64,000 bases of DNA. Origin: Hymenopus coronatus (Eukaryota; Arthropoda; Insecta; Mantodea; Hymenopodidae). Positions 57,001 through 64,000 of the stretch are shown here, piece by piece. The stretch is from the NCBI GenBank assembly GCA_030762935.1, contig CM060892.1, positions 90,244,827 to 90,308,826 on the forward strand, given 5' to 3'. Position numbers and translations under genes: made by a program. Position 1 is the first letter of the stretch. Every line of letters begins with the position of its first letter. The notes beneath the pieces were generated by a model. That model was not told the origin of the DNA. It saw only the letters and a list, made by a program, of their open reading frames with translations, and made no database searches.

Positions 57001-59870
57001 AAAACACGGTAAAATACATAAATGATAACATGGTAAAATACATAACTAATAAAATTTTAAAACTTGTAACTTAAAAACTCTTTCACTGAATAGAAACATT
57101 GATTCATTAAAAAACGTTTTACATTTTGTGTAAACCTATTGTAAGGCAATTTTTGTATATTCAATGGTAATTTATTAAAACACATAACGCCTGCATATGC
57201 AGATGATTTTCATATTTTCTGAGTTTATGGTTTTCATTGGATAACAAATATGCATTTCGTGTGTTGTAGTTATGAAAATCTGAAGTTTTGTAAAGTAATA
57301 TCTCATTTGATTTTAAAAACAGTAAGCTCTTAAAAATATAAATGGAAGGAAACGTTAAAATTTTATGTTGCATAAAATAAGGTTTACAGGAGTCTATACT
57401 CTTTAACTTAAAAAGGGTTCGTAGAATTATTTTCTGTGCGATAAATAGCCTATATGCGTTAGTAGAGTTGCCCCACAGGAACACAGCATAATTAAGATGT
57501 GTAAAAATAAGAGAGTAGTGTATAGAGTGTTTTTGTACCAAGCATATCTCTAAGTTGCAATATGGCAACATTTTCAGAACATAGATTCTCGGCAATAAAG
57601 TCAGAATGTTCATTCCAGGTTAATAAATTATCCATATATATTCCAAGAAATTTAGAACTTTGTTGACTTTGAATCAATTTATTCTCAAATTGTATATTTA
57701 GATTAGTATCAATTAATTTATTTATGAATTTTAGACACACTGTTTTTTCAATATTAACTATTAGTTTATTATTATCACACCACAATTTAAACTGAGAGAT
57801 AGCTACTTTTATTTAGTATAATAAAGCGTCATATACATCGAAACAAACAGTAATAGAAGTGACATCAACATAAATTAAATGTTTTCCCACATCTATATGT
57901 TTTGATAAATCATGTATATATAATAAAAATATAAAGGCCAAGTATCGAGCCCTGTGGGACTCCCAAACGCATATCGAAATTATCAGAAACGTGTCATTAA
58001 CTTTTATGCAAATCCTACGATTGGATAAATAGGATTTTAAAAGGTTTAAGAAACATTCTCTGAATCCTAAGGCTTCTAATTTTAAAGTAATATAGTTAAT
58101 ATCAAAACTGTCAAAGGCCTTAGGTAAATCAAAATATAATACGGTTACATGTTTACCCTCCTCAAGGTTTTTATATACATAGTTATTAAGTTTGTATAAG
58201 GCAGTTTCCGTAGATGTTTCAGAAAGGTAACCATGTTGATTTGGAGTAATTAAATCAAATTTCAATATAAAATCAAGCATTCTATTGTACAAAAGACTTT
58301 CGAATGTCTTGGAAATTGTGCTTAGTAACGATATGCGCCTGTAATTTATATATGTATATATAACTAGGGCTGGTTTCAGTGATGACGGAAATAATCCATT
58401 CTCACTACAACTATTAAATAAAATGGCTAAGGGGGATGCAACTGTGTCACTGATCGCACGTATAAATTTCATAGATATTTAGTTATTGATATTTTTTAGT
58501 GATTTAGCAACGTTAATAATTTCTTTAGCATCAGTGTCAAAAAATAAAAAGCTATTATTATTGGCCGATGCTCTCGTGCACTTAGAGAAATCACCGGTAG
58601 AGAAATAATTAGAATGCATATTCTCAACACTAGTTGAAAAATATGCCGCGAATATATTAGTAATATCAACTTTGCTGCTTATTAATTTGTTATCATGAAC
58701 AAGAACAGTACGTTCACTACGTATTTTTCTGCGTAATTTACTATTTACCAAATTCCAGATTTGCTTTTGTTTGCTTAGAGGACTATTTATTTGCAGTGCG
58801 TAAAGGTTTCTTTTTTCAATCGAAATAAGTTTCTTGTAGTCTTTCTTTTTGGCATTATACAATTGCAATAATAAGGGATCTCTATGAAAATGTTTTATTA
58901 AAGCAAAGTTCTTCACTCATTTTAAGATTGTTGGAATAATCCAACTCTTGCGCTTTCTGATATTAGCCATTGGATAAGTTACCATTGTCATTGGTAAATT
59001 CATATCAATAGAGGTAGTAATCATATTAATACATTTGGTAAATATGTTATCTATATTATTATTATTTAAATTATACATTGCACTAAAATCCAGAGTGTTA
59101 ATAATTTGTTTTAAGTTACCTAGTCTCTCATTATTTATTTTCCTGTAACTCTTTTGTTTAAGTTCACACGGACCATATAAGTAGCTAAATCAGTATTGCA
59201 AATTAAAGCCAAATAGTCTCCAAGAGTCGGCTGAATGACATATGTAGTACATAAATTAGAATAGCTTGTGATTATATAATCAATCTCAGACGACAACATG
59301 TGGTCATTTTTATTTATGAAAATTCTAGAGGATTCAAAATATATTCACCTTAATTCAAAACACTGTAATAAATCATCCAGTAGTTTTTTATAAATACTAT
59401 TTTCAAGGTAGTTAATATTTAAGTCATCACATAAGTATATTATTTTTGATCTATTATTAAAATAAGTAAGGGTATCATATAATTTTGCAAAAAAAAATCA
59501 ATGTTTCCATCGCAAGGTCTATATACAGTAATAATGTAGTAGTTATACTGCGTGTGTAAGTAACAGAGTTTAACTGCGCAACATTCATAGTTCATACCAA
59601 TAAAAAAACAGGAACACTCTATAGCGTTAGTAACATATTGGCTACAAATTTTAGTGTAGATTAGACAGCCTCCACACAAATGTTTTTTCTGCAGAATGAA
59701 ATAATCAAGTTTTAGGTAAATTCATGCAATGTATTTGTTTATCATTACAATGGTGTTCTGTAATGCATAGTACATAAGGGTCTTATTTTTGGGTGAAAAC
59801 TTCCAATTGAGATATCTTATTACTTAATGATTGTACATTTACAGCAGTTAAATTGACAATCTGCACGCTG
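57000..59870 (-). mobile_element. LINE (Jockey/CR1-like) with endonuclease and RT, inactive
   Basis: Best preserved transposon here, read on the minus strand. The AP-like endonuclease starts near 59850 (IVNLTAVNVQSLSNKISQLE, then CITEHHC). It continues at 59679-59440 (YYIITVYRPCDGNIDFFLQN) and at about 59430 (LCDDLNINYLE; family form CGDFNIN). The linker lies at 58916-58479. RT at 58472-57813 has NYRRISLLSTISKTFE, PNQHGYLSETSTETA and FDLPKAFDSFD, then a frameshifted GVPQGSILG. The catalytic box YADDT is changed to YVDVT. The thumb (SSKFLGIYMDNLLTWNEH) and a C-terminal tail (THLNYAVFLWGNS, NYNTRNAY) follow to 57161. Frameshifts and the lost RT aspartate make it inactive. ORF1 is absent, so it is 5'-truncated. 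The clade is judged from motifs only. Confidence 0.9.
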
Positions 59871-60939
59871 TTGTGGTTGTGTTATTTGTGCCAAGCTGGT
59901 ATCTCTATTACGCATCTCTCAGCCGTTACAGAGAGGAAGGGAATGAAAGCAACTTTGCGCAAGACTTGTTCATTTCTCGCTTTATGACATATAAACGACA
60001 TCTTTACAGCTTGTCCCACAACTCAGTCGGTACAGCACCTGCAAGCCATACGAGACCAGATATTATGGACTAATGAAATCACTTAACTTTGACATTAGAA
60101 AGTCTACAACGGCAACTTCTGACGTTAAGGTGAAACATAAATTCCTGTATCATTTTCCTCTAAAGTGAGTGGTTACATAAACCAAAAATAAAAAAGGTCA
60201 AATTTTGATTGCAAACTTCACCACCCTTTTATAGTTTACTTCTGCAATTCTGCAAATAGTGAAGTAGAGCTACCAAAGGGGAGTTCTTTGTGATTTTACC
60301 ATTTGATGCTAAAATGAGTCGTTTAGCCACAAAAGTATATTAAACAATTAGATTCCGGCGTATCTACTGGAATAAACTATGCTAAATTGAGCGTTGTGTG
60401 CAGAGTAGAAGGTCAGGAATTTTTACATTTATATGAATACTATGAAATAGCTTGAAAGAAAATCACACCTCCCCTCGTTAGTGGCAGTAGTTGATAAGAA
60501 GCACACAGGCACGTGGTGAACCGATTTCAAGCACAAGCCAAAACAAAATATTGGCCTGGCCGCAAACCAAAACAATACATTCGGTTCTCAAGTTCGGCTC
60601 CATAATTCCGTTATCTTTTAAGTTAGATGAAATTGTTATGCGTCATATTTGGATTTCCCAGCATGCCAAACTGCGCAATCAGAGCCCTAACATCCTGTAT
60701 GTATGTACTATGCATTTATGCATGTACATATCAAGCTCAACTTATTTATATTCATTATCTGCAATGATGCCAAATAAACGATAAACACAAATATTTACTT
60801 TCAATTTTTACACTCATATACGCTTTAAAAGTAAATAAAGTATTGCATATTTTTCTTGTTCTTCTTTCGCTTTTATTGTCCTCGTATAGACGACTTACAC
60901 CTCCCCCCTACCAAAATTTATAAGTCAGCACCTGGGGCA
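59871..60939. other. Unassigned DNA
   Basis: No gene or known repeat is recognised upstream of the truncated LINE. Confidence 0.45.
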
Positions 60940-61225
60940 GATACCTGACTCTAGATCAGAGAGAGTAGCCAGGATGGATGATAAGCCCAATCAATGGTTG
61001 GTATGAACGTGAGGGACTAGATGATATATAATGTAGGCAACATTTACAGTAGGAAACGTGATGATGAAACAATTGGTGGAATGAATGGCGGGGGAAACCG
61101 GAATTCTCCGAGAAAACCAACCCAGACGCCGCTTCGTCCACCACAAATTTTACATACAGCTTCCCATACGCCCGTCGAGGTGGGAGGCGAGCGGTTTAAC
61201 CACTCAGCCACGGCGGTATTGCACA
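60940..61225 (-). mobile_element. SINE family S1, near full length
   Basis: The minus-strand head ACCGCCGTGGCTGAGTGGTT (A box) precedes CGCTCGCCTCCCACCTCGAC. The B box is eroded. The body is AAATTTGTGGTGGACGAAGC, GGTTGGTTTTCTCGG and TTTCCCCCGCCATTCATTCC. The tail shares ACAATTGGTGGAATGA-type blocks with the copy at 24300. Confidence 0.85.
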
Positions 61226-61622
61226 CCCATGAGATTAAAACATATTTACAAATTAGTGAACGCCATCATCCTCGCCAAGCATTGGCGCTAAATTGTTCAC
61301 ACAATATAAAATACTATTTCAACATAAATATTAACGACTTTTTTATTGATCTTTCTATAAATAGTCTGCACGTGTCTGTAGGACTTCTTGATCAGCTTAT
61401 TTGAAAGAAAAATAACCTGTTACGCGATAACGTTAAAGTTGGCACAGTGTGTGTTTTAATGAGCTGTACTAGAATGTCTAGATAGCACCTAGAGCAAGAG
61501 AGCATATTATTGCCGACTCAGCGAGTACTCAGAGAAGCGAGTGAATGCCCATGGCGAACAGTTATTGCACTCATAAAAAGTTGGCAAGGGAAAGTTGAGG
61601 CAGAGGTAGACAATTCACTTAC

Positions 61623-61727
61623 CTGCAGGTGGCGCCGTTCTGACAGATGTTCCTGTCCGCTTCACATTCTGGACCATGACCACATTTAGGCCCAGAGAAA
61701 CCCTCGAAGCACGAGCACCCGAAGCGC
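61623..61727 (-). CDS. Exon of an EGF-like-repeat protein
   Basis: A minus-strand exon of 105 bp. The acceptor GATTTTCTCTTTTGCAG ends at 61728, and the donor CAG|GTAAGTGA begins at 61622. The single open frame encodes 34 complete codons plus split codons at both ends. It has one base at the start and two at the end, so both flanking introns are phase 2 and the exon can be skipped or duplicated without a shift. Residues 1-15 (RFGCSCFEGFSGPKC) are the C-terminal C-x-C-x8-C part of one EGF module. Residues 16-34 (GHGPECEADRNICQNGATC) carry the first three cysteines of the next, with the typical CQNGATC. EGF modules are extracellular and mediate protein contacts. I cannot tell which gene this is. 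The neighbouring exons are not recognised in this window. Downstream lies at lower coordinates, where no other exon was found for tens of kb. Confidence 0.85.
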
Positions 61728-61938
61728 CTGCAAAAGAGAAAATCCGTTTTACTGTGTCGTGCATTTTAATATGTTAAGAGTACACTACAGAATTAGGAAT
61801 ACAGGATTATTTCAAAAGGCAGTTCTGTTGGTTTAAACCTCCAAAACTTAGATTTTAATACAACAGTGACCATTTCAAAACACAGTCATTCTCGTTACTG
61901 AAGATGTTTTGGTACCTACAGCTTTATGTACAGACGGG

Positions 61939-62632
61939 AAAAGTCTGATGTGTTCCATTCACATAATTTTCTTTAGCCATTCCACAAAAAATGTTTCTTA
62001 TAAAGGATTATTCTTTTATGCACATCATGCTAATCAAGATGTACATAAGTATATTTGTAAGTAGAATGGAAATACGGGAGTACACTAGGCCAAAGCGATA
62101 GCAAAATCCTTTAAAAGCCGGTCACTCTGTGAAACAAGAGTAAACAAAGGAGAGGTGAAAGGAAAGTTGACCTCCTGTTTGAGAAAAGCTTAAGTGGCTA
62201 AAACTGAAATCAATAACGGAATATCTCGGAAACAGTTACTCTACAAAATAATGTATATGAGTATATGATATAAATTGTATGTTTTAACCAGATCTACATT
62301 TTGTGTAGTAAGTTTTCGTTTATTGTTAAGTTAATTAGTTATACAAAAAGTATACAAAATTCATACAGAACGCTATTCCTAGAAAATTCAGCATACACAT
62401 TTCGTTTGTCATAGAAATACCTTAAACATATGGTATTTTAATCGAAATCGTTAAAGCCATTTTTGAGAAAATCGAAATATTCGAACTCTTTTAACATGTA
62501 AAGGGTAGTTTGGGGGTTGATGGATTTTTCTCAAAATCTTCGTGTTGCATCCTTTAAACTTAAATACCAAATGTGACATTTAACCGACTTTTCGTTTTTG
62601 AGTTATGCTCTTCCAAATACACACACATAGAA
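61939..62632 (-). repeat. R900 repeat, reverse, right end missing
   Basis: Starts AAAAGTCTGATGTGTTCCAT. It includes GGTAGTTTGGGGGTTGATGG and ends at the CA tract TACACACACATAGAAAT, without the hairpin end. Confidence 0.85.
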
Positions 62633-62640
62633 ATTTATCT

Positions 62641-62756
62641 AACAAGCTGGTGTGTTCCGTTCACACAACTTTCTCTAGTTGTTCTGCAAATAATTTTCTT
62701 ATAAAAGGTTATTGTTTTATCTACACCATGATAAACATTAGCAAAATTAAAAATCC
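62641..62756 (-). repeat. R900 repeat, reverse, left terminus only
   Basis: AACAAGCTGGTGTGTTCCGT, then ACTTTCTCTAGTTGTTCTGC, joined directly to the truncated preceding copy. A second head-to-tail junction type. Confidence 0.8.
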
Positions 62757-63239
62757 ATATCTTCATGGATTATATTTCTTACATTACTTCACTAAATTTT
62801 GATGGAGGTTGGGTGGACGCGGCTCGACAATTCACCATTGTCATCTTTCAACCAAAAAGCTACCTAACTTACTGGAAGAATGGTTATCTTCTATTTCAAC
62901 TGATGAAAATATAATTAATGAAATAACTACTTTAATTTCTTAATTGATCAAAGGTTTTTCACCTTCAACAGTAACTTTTACAAACAGACCAGGGACCAGC
63001 TGTCACCTTTCTTAGCAGACTTATATATGCGCTTTTTGTGAACTAAAATAACTAATACTCTGGAATATTCAATGTATGGCATAGATATGTGGATGTTGGC
63101 TATCATCCCTAGAAAAGTCGTAGAGGCATCTTTGAGTATTTTGAATACTAGGGACTAAATCATTACGTTTGCAATGACAATTGAAAACAACCATATACTT
63201 TCGTTTTTGGTTTTAAAAACATTTATAAATAATCATGAG
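62757..63239. other. Unassigned AT-rich DNA
   Basis: No gene or recognised repeat is seen. Confidence 0.45.
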
Positions 63240-63632
63240 TTACAATATGTCCATGTGTGTGTTGTAGTTATTGTTGTGTGTGTCTTTGGACAACACATTT
63301 AAAAAACGAAGAGTAGGTAACTCAGTATTTAAGTTCCAACATTTCCAATGAAGCAACACAAAGATTTGAAAGAAAATACCTCAGTTGCGAGTTACCCTTT
63401 ACAAGGAATATTTTTAAAAATTACTTAATTACTCAAAATACGAATTTTGATTAAAATTTCAATGTTTAAGTATATAAAAAATATAAGTTGAATTTTCTAA
63501 GAATATCCTCCGAAGATCTCTTTATTCTGGATCACTTTTGTGTAACTCGTAAACCGTAAGAGACAGACAAAAACTTTCTATACAAAAATACAGATATCAT
63601 TAAAATACACAATTTATATCACATATATTTTG
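63240..63632 (+). repeat. R900 fragment, forward
   Basis: Runs from the GT-rich tract through GAAGATCTCTTTATTCTGGA and AAACCGTAAGAGACAGAC to ACACAATTTATATCACATAT. It then switches to reverse orientation. Confidence 0.78.
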
Positions 63633-63730
63633 AGAAAATCAAAACTTACTAAAAATGTTCCACGTAAACTGTAGTTTGGGGTGTAACGATTTACTTGAAG
63701 ATCTCCATGTCGCATCTTAGGAAGATTTTC
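63633..63730 (-). repeat. R900 fragment, reverse
   Basis: TGAGAAAATCAAAACTT, TGTTCCACGTAAACTGTAGT and CCATGTCGCATCTTAGGAAG, abutting the forward fragment. This points to an inversion or template-switch junction. Confidence 0.75.
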
Positions 63731-63757
63731 GTAGTCGGCTTACTCTCCCCTTATGTA

Positions 63758-64000
63758 CGAGGAATGCTCAATTAGGACTGGTACTAATGCTCATACAAAA
63801 AGTTGTTGAAAAAAAAAAAACATTAATACAGGCCTTTGTTCCCCTCAAATACTTCTCCCCCAATGCAATGCACTTGTCCCACCTCCATTGCCACTCTTGG
63901 AAGACGTGCAGGAAGCCATTCCTTGACAACCTCTTCAGGGTCGCCTCTAAAGCTTTCACTGCCTTGGCTTCGTTTTAAGTTTCTTTTTGGGTTAAGAAAA
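63758..64000 (-). pseudogene. Second mariner-like transposase relic, cut by window edge
   Basis: The minus-strand frame at about 63965-63830 reads AVKALEATLKRLSRNGFLHV, then FQEWQWRWDKCIALGEKYLR. This is the C-terminal pattern F--W--RW-KCI--GG-YFEG of mariner-type transposases. An upstream in-frame stop near 63985 shows decay. The end ACGAGGAATGCTCAATTAG after TA (about 63757) is a plausible inverted-repeat terminus. It differs from the relic at 17429-18055. The catalytic domain would lie beyond the window. Confidence 0.7.

Noticed and set aside
21..63480. CRISPR array or bacterial operon content
   Set aside because: There are no regular short repeats with unique spacers, no bacterial-type gene packing and no ribosome-binding sites. 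SINEs, LINEs and an intron-flanked exon show the DNA is eukaryotic.

Overview
This is repeat-dense, AT-rich eukaryotic genomic DNA. It looks like the inside of a large arthropod intron or an intergenic region, most likely from an insect. I see no complete protein-coding gene. The only piece of host coding sequence I can support well is one small exon on the minus strand (61623-61727). It has consensus splice sites and encodes parts of two neighbouring EGF-like modules. The short open frames elsewhere are mostly chance, or decayed transposase and reverse transcriptase. The tRNA-derived SINEs have an 'AAGC..GAAAACC..CCCCCGCC' type body. The LINE, mariner and hAT relics resemble those of insects with large genomes, and polyneopteran-like is my best guess. 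That placement is inference from memory of such genomes, not a search result.

The dominant component is one dispersed repeat of about 0.8-1.0 kb, here called R900 (a working label). About 35 full or partial copies cover roughly 20 kb, near 31% of the window, by my hand tally. In its forward (+) orientation it starts with CTTTCTCTAC inside a hairpin centred on ACTATGTACATAGT. It then carries a GT/GTCT microsatellite, a conserved palindrome TACCAAACTTGGTA and about 600 bp of conserved AT-rich sequence. It ends GTAGAGAAAGTCATGTG-(7 nt)-CACATCAGATTTTTT. The ends share a short inverted repeat (CTTTCTCTAC / GTAGAGAAAG). No coding capacity is visible. Copies form head-to-tail runs: forward at 11.9-15.2 kb, reverse at 29.6-35.2 kb, and forward at 44.3-49.1 kb. 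The architecture recalls non-autonomous Helentron-type elements (HINE/DINE-1-like) or a large MITE.

Layout: 0-2.4 kb holds a decayed LINE interrupted by a SINE. 2.9-10.6 kb holds R900 copies, a 149-bp fold-back element with a 12-bp target duplication and a hammerhead-like core (6180-6328), and a hAT relic (6521-7200). 11.9-16.5 kb is a forward R900 run, followed by a mariner relic (17.4-18.0 kb). 18-29 kb is mostly unassigned AT-rich DNA with SINEs and one LINE tail. 29.6-35.2 kb is the reverse R900 run, one copy of which splits a LINE. 35.5-41 kb holds a SINE pair and the longest low-repeat stretch. 41.7-53.4 kb is R900-rich with nested SINEs and a roughly 145-bp minisatellite (45.5-46.1 kb). 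54-57 kb holds two SINEs. 57.0-59.9 kb is the best preserved LINE (endonuclease plus RT, dead). 60.9-64 kb holds a SINE, the EGF exon, more R900 and a second mariner relic cut by the window edge.

The features do not form an operon or pathway. The relationships that can be read are insertion order: SINE into LINE, R900 into LINE, and SINEs into R900.
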